The position numbers and the translations under genes were made by a program. DNA of 35,562 nt from a virus: positions 1-35,562 of the IMG/VR virus record IMGVR_UViG_3300034018_001613, one strand, 5' to 3'. The notes under the pieces are model-generated. The model searched no databases. It was not told the DNA's origin and was given only the letters and a program-made list of their open reading frames with translations. Below, in pieces: positions 23,423-31,088 of the stretch. Within the stretch, counting starts at the first letter, position 1; each line of letters starts with the position of its first letter.

Positions 23423-24397
23423 TTAAAAAGGAGGTTGAGTAGTATTGTTCAATGGATCATTAAACAACTTTTCCTTAGATTCTACCTTAATATACTTTTG
23501 TACCAACTGACGAATATATGTACGTTCACTGTCAACACCACCATCCTCAGTAAAGTTAGGATAAATGGTCGTCTCAGCAATTTCAAGCAAATTAAATCCA
23601 TCCACAATTAGTTCCGCAATTTCAACAGTACTACGTGTAGGAATAAAATTAGTAAGCTTACTATCTTCCTGCTTAATCTGTTTACGGGTATGATCAGCAA
23701 TTTCACAAACAGACTTTAGAACGTCTAGCTGTTCATTAGAGTTAATATTAAACCGATTCTTTAATAGAGAAAATTCAGCGTCCTTATCAAGCGGAGTCAC
23801 TTCAATCTTAACAGGAAAACGTGAAAGTAGAGCACGATCCATTACACGGGTAGCGGTATATTCATTACCTACGTTAGCAGTAGCGATAAAAGTTACACCG
23901 TCTGCAACCTTAACAACTTCACAATCATCCTTTTCATCCAATCGAAGATAACGCTGGAGATCATCAAGAACAGTCATTAGAATATTAACACCATCGTGAT
24001 GACTACGAGAAATTTCGTCAAGTAGAATGATGGCGTTAGGAGTACGAATAGCCTTGATAAAACTAGACTCCTTGAATAGAGTACCAGTCTTCTTATCAAA
24101 GTGAGTGTTGCCAATCAAAGCACTACGAGCATCTTGTGTAGCACCCAGATTAAAATAGAAGAAGTTATCTTCACGACCAATAGCCTTAGCAACAGTTTGC
24201 GCTGCTAGAGTCTTACCACAACCAGTTGGACCAAGAAGCAGAATGTTCTTGCCACGAATAGCACTACGTACCATATACTTCCACTTGAGATCATCCATAA
24301 TCAAAGAAGATGGACGTAGATTTACACAAGTGTCAAGATAAGCCTTGATATTGAAGTCCTTGCCAGTAACCAGATTAAACGAGTTTTTGTTTTTCAT
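23423..24397 (-). CDS. MoxR/CobS-type AAA+ ATPase
   Basis: The 324-residue protein has Walker A LLGPTGCGKTLAA (residues 56-63), Walker B AIILLDEISR (Asp127-Glu128), and sensor-like FIATANVGNEYTATR. ALLSRFPVKIEV carries the arginine finger region, followed by a small helical lid domain with IPTRSTVEIAEL. The size and motifs fit MoxR/CobS ATPases, which work with a VWA protein encoded next to them, as here. Phage members are often labelled CobS, but the context gives no cobalamin link. Its own promoter lies 20-50 bases upstream, and the VWA gene follows, so the two form a small operon. Confidence 0.88.
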   Translation of the reverse strand: MKNKNSFNLVTGKDFNIKAYLDTCVNLRPSSLIMDDLKWKYMVRSAIRGKNILLLGPTGCGKTLAAQTVAKAIGREDNFFYFNLGATQDARSALIGNTHFDKKTGTLFKESSFIKAIRTPNAIILLDEISRSHHDGVNILMTVLDDLQRYLRLDEKDDCEVVKVADGVTFIATANVGNEYTATRVMDRALLSRFPVKIEVTPLDKDAEFSLLKNRFNINSNEQLDVLKSVCEIADHTRKQIKQEDSKLTNFIPTRSTVEIAELIVDGFNLLEIAETTIYPNFTEDGGVDSERTYIRQLVQKYIKVESKEKLFNDPLNNTTQPPF

Positions 24398-24418
24398 AAG
24401 TTTTCTTACCGTAAAATC

Positions 24419-24446
24419 ATCTTACCACGGATATATAAGAAGTCAA
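24419..24446 (-). promoter_or_regulatory. Sigma70-type promoter for the MoxR-VWA operon
   Basis: On the - strand, TTGACT (24441-24446) and TAAGAT (24419-24424) are 16 bases apart, with GTGG before the -10. It lies just downstream of the terminator of the secreted-protein gene and 21 bases upstream of ATG 24397. Confidence 0.75.
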
Positions 24447-24460
24447 CTGGAAAAATAAAA

Positions 24461-24482
24461 AAACCACCAGTTACGGTGGTTT
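24461..24482 (-). terminator. Rho-independent terminator after the secreted-protein gene
   Basis: A perfect eight-base stem (AAACCACC/GGTGGTTT) with six-base loop is followed on the - strand by a T-rich run (TTTTTATTTTT after the stem). It separates the secreted-protein gene from the MoxR promoter. Confidence 0.8.
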
Positions 24483-24504
24483 GGGTTATATTAAAATAAT
24501 ATTA

Positions 24505-24822
24505 TTAATGATGATGATAGTGATATACTGGACGACCCCATCCACCATACACAACTACTGCTGGTTGGGGATGTACATATACAACAGGAGCAGGTTGATA
24601 ATATACTACTGGTTGAGGATGTACTACTACAGGCTGTGCATAAACCACTGGTTGTGGTTGTACATATACAACTTGTGTTGGGGGATTTACAATTCTATCA
24701 ATAACGTGAATTACTGCAACTCCGGTCAATACTTTACCAACTGTAGCCCATTCTCTATCGCCAGCAAATGTTTGGGAAGATAGAGTTGCACTCAATGCGG
24801 CGATAGTAATTAATTTTGTCAT
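24505..24822 (-). CDS. Secreted Pro/Val/Tyr repeat protein with His-rich end
   Basis: This 105-residue protein begins with a Sec signal peptide: MTKLITIAALSATLSSQTFA, likely cut after TFA at residue 20. A short segment with a weak hydrophobic patch (VLTGVAVIHVIDRIV) leads into repeated VVYxQP-type units (QVVYVQPQPVVYAQP, then VVVHPQPVVYYQP) and the end YHYHHH. Such exported repeat proteins are common in bacteria and of unclear function; the His tail could bind metal. It has a Shine-Dalgarno AGGA at 24828-24831, its own promoter and terminator. This bacterial-like, self-contained unit suggests transfer from a host. Confidence 0.78.
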   Translation of the reverse strand: MTKLITIAALSATLSSQTFAGDREWATVGKVLTGVAVIHVIDRIVNPPTQVVYVQPQPVVYAQPVVVHPQPVVYYQPAPVVYVHPQPAVVVYGGWGRPVYHYHHH

Positions 24823-24848
24823 ATTTATCCTTTTTTAGGTATACCTTT

Positions 24849-24877
24849 ATAGTATATCAAATTTGAGAAATTGTCAA
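24849..24877 (-). promoter_or_regulatory. Sigma70-type promoter for the secreted-protein gene
   Basis: On the - strand, TTGACA (24872-24877) lies upstream of TATACTAT. Spacing is 15 bases to TATACT (24851-24856) or 17 to TACTAT (24849-24854). The -35 lies directly downstream of the upstream gene's stop. Confidence 0.65.
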
Positions 24878-25513
24878 CTACTTCTTTTTGGCTTTACCTG
24901 CTTTTGTATATTTAATAACCAATTTTTGAAGATGTTTTGGTAATGTAGGTGGGTTATATTCCGCTTTCTTTGGTTTATGATCACCTTGTTTAGCGAATTC
25001 TCCAACAGCTTGCATTGGTTGAGTAGGATCATCTTTTGGATCGTTCATATTCTCGACCTTAACATTCTTTACAATTTTGAATCCTTTTTGTGGGTTAACT
25101 ACGTTTTCTTCAGATTCAGATTGTTTATCAGCTTTTTTACCACCTTGTTTATCTTTGGTATTTTCAACTCCCTTACCCAAAGCACTATCTACATAATTTG
25201 TAATATCAGATTTTAAGTATTCTTTTACGAATTTCTTAACATCTTCAAATTTCATAAAAAGTTTCTTTGTTCTATCACTTCCGTCTCTGAATGCTTGAAT
25301 ATCACAAATACCGTGTACTATTGGTCTAATACTAATGTGATGTGGTTCACAATCACATACATTGTAATTACCAGCATCATCGAGTTCAATAGGCTTCTTA
25401 ATTTCTTTTGATAATCCGTCGATTAAATCACTCCAAGAAGACGAAGCATTTGTATATTTTTGCTCCAATGTTTCTTTTACCAGTTTATTGACTAATTCTT
25501 TAGAAGACTTCAT
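24878..25513 (-). CDS. Hydrophilic protein of unknown function
   Basis: The 211-residue protein (from ATG 25513; ATG 25525 adds four residues) has an N-terminal helical region, SSKELVNKLVKETLEQKY. A compact central part holds NVCDCEPHHISIRPIVHG, with two Cys and two His, and then FMKFEDVKKFVKEYL. From about residue 115 it turns very charged and low-complexity (KDKQGGKKADKQSESEENVV), ending TKAGKAKKK. No domain is recognised. The disordered charged half could bind DNA or a head component. It sits just after the PAS gene and may share its transcript. CTATTTATA precedes it. Confidence 0.6.
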   Translation of the reverse strand: MKSSKELVNKLVKETLEQKYTNASSSWSDLIDGLSKEIKKPIELDDAGNYNVCDCEPHHISIRPIVHGICDIQAFRDGSDRTKKLFMKFEDVKKFVKEYLKSDITNYVDSALGKGVENTKDKQGGKKADKQSESEENVVNPQKGFKIVKNVKVENMNDPKDDPTQPMQAVGEFAKQGDHKPKKAEYNPPTLPKHLQKLVIKYTKAGKAKKK

Positions 25514-25524
25514 ATTAATATACA

Positions 25525-25533
25525 TATAAATAG
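25525..25533 (-). promoter_or_regulatory. CTATTTATA motif before the hydrophilic-protein gene
   Basis: The - strand reads CTATTTATA 11 bases before ATG 25513, overlapping an alternative ATG at 25525. No hairpin lies directly upstream, so here it is not a terminator tail. Confidence 0.4.
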
Positions 25534-25550
25534 TACTTGATGGTCAATTA

Positions 25551-26105
25551 TTAATCTTTTTTATCGTCTAATATTTCTATATGCCCAATGTACCCATGAC
25601 TATCATTTCTGGTAGCTACTGCTTTAACGTGGTATATAGTACCCTCTCTATCAATCATTCTGTATATAGTAATACTACTTCTTTTATCTTTAATAGATCT
25701 GTCCCATTCTTTTTCAACCATTTCCAAATCTTCACTAAAGATACCATTTTTCCACCCATTACCTAAGAAATAATCTACATCGTGTTTTAATAATTGACAA
25801 TATTTTTCATTTACCCACGTACATTTACCATCGGTATCACATTCAAATATTGGTTCCGGTCTATTATCTAATATCCATTTTTGTCGTGTGCATATAGTCT
25901 TAATCAAATTACTATCGTGACTAACCTGCTTGTTTATCTTATCTACATGGTCTTTTAACGATGTGCCCGAATTGGGTTTGACTTCTTTTAATATTTCTTT
26001 TACATTCCGATTCAATGTAAATACCCATTTGAATGCGCCGAATAAAACGCCGCCGGCTGCACTTATTACTAATATTTTTTCTAGGTATACAAAAATGGAT
26101 TCCAT
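25551..26105 (-). CDS. Membrane-anchored PAS-domain protein without output domain
   Basis: This 184-residue protein starts with one membrane helix, ILVISAAGGVLFGAFKWVF (about residues 11-29), then a charged helical linker to about 70. A PAS fold follows: WILDNRPEPIFECDTDGKCT, then WVNEKYCQLLKHDVDYFLGN, then FSEDLEMVEKEWDRSIKDKRS, then YHVKAVATRND and IGHIEILDDKK. PAS domains sense small ligands, light or redox state and usually pass the signal to an attached kinase or cyclase. None is present here, so it may act through a host protein or by dimer competition. A PAS protein in a phage replication block is unusual. It follows the NrdB terminator. Confidence 0.78.
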   Translation of the reverse strand: MESIFVYLEKILVISAAGGVLFGAFKWVFTLNRNVKEILKEVKPNSGTSLKDHVDKINKQVSHDSNLIKTICTRQKWILDNRPEPIFECDTDGKCTWVNEKYCQLLKHDVDYFLGNGWKNGIFSEDLEMVEKEWDRSIKDKRSSITIYRMIDREGTIYHVKAVATRNDSHGYIGHIEILDDKKD

Positions 26106-26127
26106 AATATAAATTGATCGAGATGGA

Positions 26128-26136
26128 TATAAATAT
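26128..26136 (-). promoter_or_regulatory. ATATTTATA variant motif upstream of the PAS gene
   Basis: A one-base variant of the CTATTTATA motif lies 22 bases before ATG 26105, directly after the terminator at 26144-26169. Confidence 0.3.
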
Positions 26137-26143
26137 AATAAAA

Positions 26144-26169
26144 AACGAGTACTCGTTAAAGTACTCGTT
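26144..26169 (-). terminator. Rho-independent terminator after nrdB
   Basis: A perfect nine-base stem (AACGAGTAC/GTACTCGTT) with an eight-base loop lies 22 bases after the NrdB stop. It is followed on the - strand by TTTTTTATTATATTTATA, giving a good U-tract. Confidence 0.82.
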
Positions 26170-26190
26170 ATATTTTTTAATTATTTACAA

Positions 26191-27249
26191 TTACAATTTG
26201 AAGTCGTCAAATGCACCTTCACTGATCGTGTTATCAACTCCTTTAACATAACTACTCAATTCAGTTTCTTGGGGGGCTACTTGAAGTTTTTTACTATCAT
26301 AGTAACTATCTAACCACCCAGATAGTAAATTGGTCTTAGCAGCTGGATACAATTTCTTATATCCCATACTTGTTAATCTGTTATTAGCCAACCATTCAAT
26401 ATAATGTTTCAAACTTTCCGCCGTCAATCCAACCAAACTACCTTTACTAAATAGATAATCTGCCCAATCCTTTTCAGCATTTACCGCCATTTCATAAGCA
26501 GCATATATCTTATCTTCATTTTTCTTAACAATATCTTGGAATCCTTCTTCCGGATTATTTATCCAATTCTTCATAATGTTCTGGGTAATAGCTACGTGAA
26601 GATTTTCATCTCTACTGATAAATTTAATAATCTTACTGTTACCCTCCATCTTTCCACGATATCCAAAGTAAAAACTACAAGCAAATGATACATAGAATAT
26701 CAACCCTTCAGTAATTTGAGTTGCCAATACAGCATCAAACAATTGTTGTTTAATATCATCCGACGGCGTTAATAGTTCATCATACTTCTTACTAATAGCT
26801 TTAGCACGTTTCACAATTTCTTCGTCTTCTAAGACACTATCAAAGAACTTGGTAGCATCTGGATAAACATTGTTAAGAATGTATGTATAACTGTTACTGT
26901 GAATAGTTTCAAAGAAACTCCACGCATTCATACAAATTTCTAATTCACTATTTGTAACGTGCTTCATTAGTTCGTGAATACTACGACTCAACATACTATC
27001 AGTCATAGTTTGAAACTTTAAATTACTGTCAAAAACAAATCGTTCCTCAGCAGAAAGATTCTTGTAATCACTAATATCCTTCACCAACGAAACTTCTTGG
27101 GGTCGCCAAAAGAAATTTAGTTGTTGATCGTACAAATCATAAAACTTTGGATATTTGATCTTATCATATCGCTGAAGTGATAGATCTTCTCCCAAGAACA
27201 TTGGGTTGCGCAACTGATCTATGTTTTTCTTATTTAGTACAGTTTTCAT
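26191..27249 (-). CDS. nrdB: Class Ia ribonucleotide reductase beta subunit
   Basis: This 352-residue protein carries the diiron and radical ligands at nearly E. coli positions: Asp84, Glu114 and His117 (FFETIHSNSY), with radical Tyr121 in the same motif, and later RDENLHVAIT. The C-terminus ends SEGAFDDFKL, the tail that binds NrdA. It makes the tyrosyl radical used by NrdA to reduce ribonucleotides. I start at ATG 27249; a GTG at 27288 would overlap nrdA and adds 13 unrelated residues. It follows nrdA by 13 bases and is followed by a strong terminator, so nrdA-nrdB ends the operon. Confidence 0.95.
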   Translation of the reverse strand: MKTVLNKKNIDQLRNPMFLGEDLSLQRYDKIKYPKFYDLYDQQLNFFWRPQEVSLVKDISDYKNLSAEERFVFDSNLKFQTMTDSMLSRSIHELMKHVTNSELEICMNAWSFFETIHSNSYTYILNNVYPDATKFFDSVLEDEEIVKRAKAISKKYDELLTPSDDIKQQLFDAVLATQITEGLIFYVSFACSFYFGYRGKMEGNSKIIKFISRDENLHVAITQNIMKNWINNPEEGFQDIVKKNEDKIYAAYEMAVNAEKDWADYLFSKGSLVGLTAESLKHYIEWLANNRLTSMGYKKLYPAAKTNLLSGWLDSYYDSKKLQVAPQETELSSYVKGVDNTISEGAFDDFKL

Positions 27250-27262
27250 ATATATTTTTTTA

Positions 27263-29548
27263 TTATAGAGCGCAAGCTCCGCTTTCACAATCGGATTCTT
27301 GTACTATTGGTTTTTCATCAACCGTTTTTGTTTCCATGGCTGTTTGTTTATCACCATCATCTGTATTAGCATAATATAGATTCTTCAATCCATACTTGTA
27401 TGCCAACAAAATATCTTTAATAACAACCTCTACAGGCACTTTGTTTTTCTCATAACGGGACGGAATATAGTACGTGTTGGTACTGATACTCATATCTGTG
27501 AACTTTTGAATAGCAGCAGCTACCTTCAAATATCCTTCATTATTTGGCATATCAAAAGCAAAAGTATAATTATCCTTGTACTTATCAATATTTGGAACCA
27601 CCACAGGCAAAATGTTACTCTTGCTTCCCTTGAAACTAATAGCACTACGGGGGGGTTCAATACCATTGGTACTACTTTGAATTACACTACTTGATTCTAC
27701 AGGCATACAAGCAGTAAGAGTAGAATGTCTCATACCATACTTCTTGATGTCTTCACGTAAAGCTTCCCAATCCATATGTAAAGGTTCAGTGATAAATTCA
27801 TCAATGTCCCGTTTATAAGTATCAATAGGAAGAATACCTTGACTAAATTTAGTACGATCAAACTTTTCACACTTACCAATTTCTTTTGCCATTTCAACAC
27901 TTGCTTTGATTAGATAGTAACTGGTCTTTTCCATCCATCTAGATACGAAATTTGGAGCTTTTTCATCCCAATACTTCAATCCTTCTTTAGCCAATAGAGC
28001 AGCCAAGTTACTTACACCCACACCAAGACTACGACGTTTAGTAGCAAAGTTCTTTGCTGCTGGTACGAAATATTCTTGGTGATCAATCAAAGCGTCCAAC
28101 ATTCTGACAATGATGTCACATACATTTTCCATTTCAGTATCATCTTTAATTTCTAACCAATTCAATGCTGCCAATACACAGACTCCAATTTCTCCTTTTT
28201 GATCATTAACGTCATAAATAGGAATTAACGGATGATGCACTTCAAGGCAAAGATTGCTTGTATCCACTTGATCCAACCAACTACCGTGTTCATTTGCGTG
28301 ATCCACGAACATTGTATAAATACGTCCAGTTTCAAGACGCTCTTTAGCAAGTAGACCCATCAATTCACGTGCAGGTACTTTCTTCTTGAACTTGAGATTC
28401 TTGTTAGCTTCAGCCTTTTCATATTTTTCTCTGAATCCTTCCATTCCAAATGTATTCCACAGTGAAGGGCATTCGTGATAACTAAATAGTGTAACGTCTT
28501 GATTCTTCAAGAAACGTTCAAAAATTAGTTTATCAAGACCCACGCAATAATCTAACTTACGAACTCGATTATCATCTGTACCTTGATTATTCTTCAATAC
28601 AAGAATATCTAGAATATCATAATGGAACCAAGCGAAATTTACAGTTGCGCTCCCACCACGAATGCCATTCTGGTGACAACTCTTTACTGTAGCTTCAAAT
28701 GATTTAGCAAATGGAATTGGACCTGTATGCATTACTTCACCATTACGAATTGGAGCGTTTGTAGCACGTAGTCTTGATAAATTCAATCCAATGCCATAAC
28801 GACTAGCTGTAGCAAACCCAACCGCACTATTGTTGCTGAAAATACTACGTAGATCATCATCGACTGTGAACAGTGAACAACTGGCATAACTCTTCATTGG
28901 AGTTCTTACGCCTGCCATAATTGGTGTGGGTAAATTGATCTTATGTTTACTAAAGTAGTTATAAGCTTTCTTTACATACTCAAGTCGGTTTTCTTTATAA
29001 TCTTTAAAGAAAGTCATTGCAATAAGCATATAAGCAAACTGAGGACTTTCATAAATTACCTTAGTAGCCCTATTTTGGACCAAGTACTTATCACACAACT
29101 GTTTGATACCAGCATACGTGAAATTAAAATCACGATCATGTCGTAAAAACTCATCTAGCTTGTCAAATTCTTGTTTGGAATACCAATTTAAAATATCCGA
29201 GTCATAAACCAAAGCATCAATATTAGTTTTAACTAAATCGTGTAACTTTGGGGGATTTTTACCACCCCAAACATTTTTTCGTAATTGATAATTTAATAAA
29301 CGTGATGCTACAAATTGATAATTAGGTTTATCTTCTGTGATTAGATTAGACGCGGCTTCAATCAACATCACGTGGATATCTTTTGATGTCATACCATCGA
29401 AGAACGACAAATGAGCGTTCATCGCTACTTCTTCAAATCCAACACCTTTTATATCTTCAGTAGCCCATTGTAAAATTTTATTGATTTTATCTGCATTAAA
29501 CTTCTCAGTGATACCATTTCGTTTCTTTATAAAAATTTCTTTATTCAT
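27263..29548 (-). CDS. nrdA: Class Ia ribonucleotide reductase alpha subunit
   Basis: This 761-residue protein has an N-terminal ATP-cone (FIKKRNGITEKFNADKINK) for dATP/ATP control. The catalytic barrel includes SYASCSLFTVDDDLRSIF, and LDQVDTSNLCLEVHHPLIP has the active-site Cys. The C-terminus ends CESGACAL, a CxxxxC redox pair at residues 754 and 759. Length and these positions equal E. coli NrdA. It reduces ribonucleoside diphosphates in the cytoplasm with NrdB, supplying dNTPs for phage DNA. No Shine-Dalgarno is visible before ATG 29548. No intein or intron interrupts the frame. Confidence 0.96.
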   Translation of the reverse strand: MNKEIFIKKRNGITEKFNADKINKILQWATEDIKGVGFEEVAMNAHLSFFDGMTSKDIHVMLIEAASNLITEDKPNYQFVASRLLNYQLRKNVWGGKNPPKLHDLVKTNIDALVYDSDILNWYSKQEFDKLDEFLRHDRDFNFTYAGIKQLCDKYLVQNRATKVIYESPQFAYMLIAMTFFKDYKENRLEYVKKAYNYFSKHKINLPTPIMAGVRTPMKSYASCSLFTVDDDLRSIFSNNSAVGFATASRYGIGLNLSRLRATNAPIRNGEVMHTGPIPFAKSFEATVKSCHQNGIRGGSATVNFAWFHYDILDILVLKNNQGTDDNRVRKLDYCVGLDKLIFERFLKNQDVTLFSYHECPSLWNTFGMEGFREKYEKAEANKNLKFKKKVPARELMGLLAKERLETGRIYTMFVDHANEHGSWLDQVDTSNLCLEVHHPLIPIYDVNDQKGEIGVCVLAALNWLEIKDDTEMENVCDIIVRMLDALIDHQEYFVPAAKNFATKRRSLGVGVSNLAALLAKEGLKYWDEKAPNFVSRWMEKTSYYLIKASVEMAKEIGKCEKFDRTKFSQGILPIDTYKRDIDEFITEPLHMDWEALREDIKKYGMRHSTLTACMPVESSSVIQSSTNGIEPPRSAISFKGSKSNILPVVVPNIDKYKDNYTFAFDMPNNEGYLKVAAAIQKFTDMSISTNTYYIPSRYEKNKVPVEVVIKDILLAYKYGLKNLYYANTDDGDKQTAMETKTVDEKPIVQESDCESGACAL

Positions 29549-29561
29549 ACGGGTAAAAAAT

Positions 29562-29580
29562 AACTATTGTTTAGATAGTT
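29562..29580 (-). terminator. Weak hairpin between the helicase and nrdA genes
   Basis: AACTAT (29562-29567) and ATAGTT (29575-29580) can pair with a seven-base loop. On the - strand the hairpin is followed by ATTTTTT. The stem is only six A/T-rich pairs, so it may attenuate rather than stop transcription into nrdA. The rest of the 101-base gap is A/T-rich with no clear promoter. Confidence 0.35.
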
Positions 29581-29649
29581 CATTTTGCGTTTAGTCTATA
29601 ACTTTTTTATTATTTTTTTATGTGTTTTTCGTCTGCTCCATACTATGAG

Positions 29650-31029
29650 TTATTCTTCGTCATTGTTATGAACATTCCATTTTGATTTTAGAACCTTTTT
29701 GACTTGATTTTCACCATCCATCATTTCATTCAAGATACTCATACCCTCACGGCTATTTTCACCATAAATTTCAATATCACCACAACTAGCATTCATCTTA
29801 CTTGGAAAGGTCAAACCATCCGGGCCGAAACGATTCTTAATTACGTGGAATCGTGCAGTATTTGCTTGTTTATCGTTAACTTTACGACTTAGACTAAGAA
29901 CAAAGTCAGCGGTCATAATCTTACGATAACTATCAGCAATGTTGTTAGCCTGAATAATGTCTTCATCCATAGCAGCCCGATTACTCTGTGAAGCACTCCA
30001 AATAGGAACTTGTAACTCACCAGCTACACCTCGTAGTTCTTCATAAATACCACCAGCTTCACTATAACTGTTACTATTACGTTCACTTTGCGATGGACGT
30101 AGAATATCTGCGTAATCTACAATAATCAGATCAACTTTAGTACCTAGTATAGCCAATCGTTCACAATGAGCTTTAAGGCTATAAGCACTTACTGTTTTAA
30201 TTGGAAAATATTTAATCTTCAATTTTCCAGGCACCTCTGCAATCTTCTTCTTCACGATGTCTACGTTATTACGAATATTCTGGAAATCAATTCCTGTAAA
30301 ACAAGCATCATAACGTAGTCCAACATAATTTTCATTCAATTCAAGCGTAAAATGAACTACATTTTTACCTTGTTTCATCGCTTCAACGCCTAGTTTAGAT
30401 AGTACCCAACTCTTACCACTACCAGCACAAGCTGTAATAATACCCAATTCACCCGCTGCCAATCCTCCGTCCATAATGGTATCAATTTCAGTCCAATTGG
30501 TTTTAACGCAATTACGACTCATTACACTCATTCGTTGTTCTACATCTTCGGTATAATCGTGACCAATATTACGTTCCATACCAGCTTTCATCGCGTGATC
30601 AACTACATTCTTAATTTTATCATATTGACCAAGTGCTAATAAATCAGCACTTTCAATAATAGCATTCTTTAGTTTCTGATTTTTACAGAATTCCAAGAAC
30701 TGTTCCTTAACAAACTTCAAATCGTTATCACTTACCTTTTGATAAACTAATTTGAGATTATCCACGATGCTTCTTTTAAGTAGTTCATCGTTTACTTCAT
30801 CAACTTTAATCTTGAATACAGTTAAAGTTGGTAGATCTTTATATTCGTTAAAATACTTTATACTTTCTTTTACGACCCATTTATTTGCATCACTTTCAAA
30901 GAAGTCTACTTCGATAATATCATTGATACGTTCAATAAATGAACGATCAGATATTAAACACGAAATACACTTGATTTGGAAGTCACGGCCGTATTTTGTT
31001 AATGAATCAATTGCTTTTTTGTTTTCCAT
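29650..31029 (-). CDS. Replicative DNA helicase (DnaB/T4 gp41-like)
   Basis: The 459-residue protein has a helical N-terminal half (SLTKYGRDFQIKCISCLI start). The RecA-like motor domain has Walker A ITACAGSGKSWVL (residues 200-207), Walker B DLIIVDYADIL (Asp305) and the later WSASQSNRAAMDEDIIQAN, then IADSYRKIMTADFVLSLSR. These are DnaB family motifs H1-H4. It should unwind the fork as a hexamer with a primase. The order gp32-UvsX-exonuclease-helicase-NrdAB puts the core replication genes together. A strong promoter lies 12 bases before the ATG (31041-31069), so the helicase-nrdAB set can be transcribed independently. Confidence 0.92.
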   Translation of the reverse strand: MENKKAIDSLTKYGRDFQIKCISCLISDRSFIERINDIIEVDFFESDANKWVVKESIKYFNEYKDLPTLTVFKIKVDEVNDELLKRSIVDNLKLVYQKVSDNDLKFVKEQFLEFCKNQKLKNAIIESADLLALGQYDKIKNVVDHAMKAGMERNIGHDYTEDVEQRMSVMSRNCVKTNWTEIDTIMDGGLAAGELGIITACAGSGKSWVLSKLGVEAMKQGKNVVHFTLELNENYVGLRYDACFTGIDFQNIRNNVDIVKKKIAEVPGKLKIKYFPIKTVSAYSLKAHCERLAILGTKVDLIIVDYADILRPSQSERNSNSYSEAGGIYEELRGVAGELQVPIWSASQSNRAAMDEDIIQANNIADSYRKIMTADFVLSLSRKVNDKQANTARFHVIKNRFGPDGLTFPSKMNASCGDIEIYGENSREGMSILNEMMDGENQVKKVLKSKWNVHNNDEE

Positions 31030-31040
31030 AAGATAACTCT

Positions 31041-31069
31041 ACTATACCACTGAATTTTGTGGTTTTCAA
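31041..31069 (-). promoter_or_regulatory. Sigma70-type promoter for helicase-nrdA-nrdB
   Basis: On the - strand, TTGAAA (31064-31069) and TATAGT (31041-31046) are 17 bases apart, with GTGG directly before the -10, matching two other promoters here. The predicted start lies only a few bases before ATG 31029, giving a very short leader. Confidence 0.7.
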
Positions 31070-31088
31070 CTTTTATTAACCGACGTTT

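Noticed and set aside
21315-24397. Cobaltochelatase CobS/CobT for cobalamin synthesis
   Set aside because: The domain plan is similar, but no cobalamin gene is present and the N-terminal HExxH region points to a different use.
27250-27288. Upstream GTG start for nrdB
   Set aside because: It overlaps nrdA and adds residues not found in NrdB; ATG 27249 gives a normal N-terminus.
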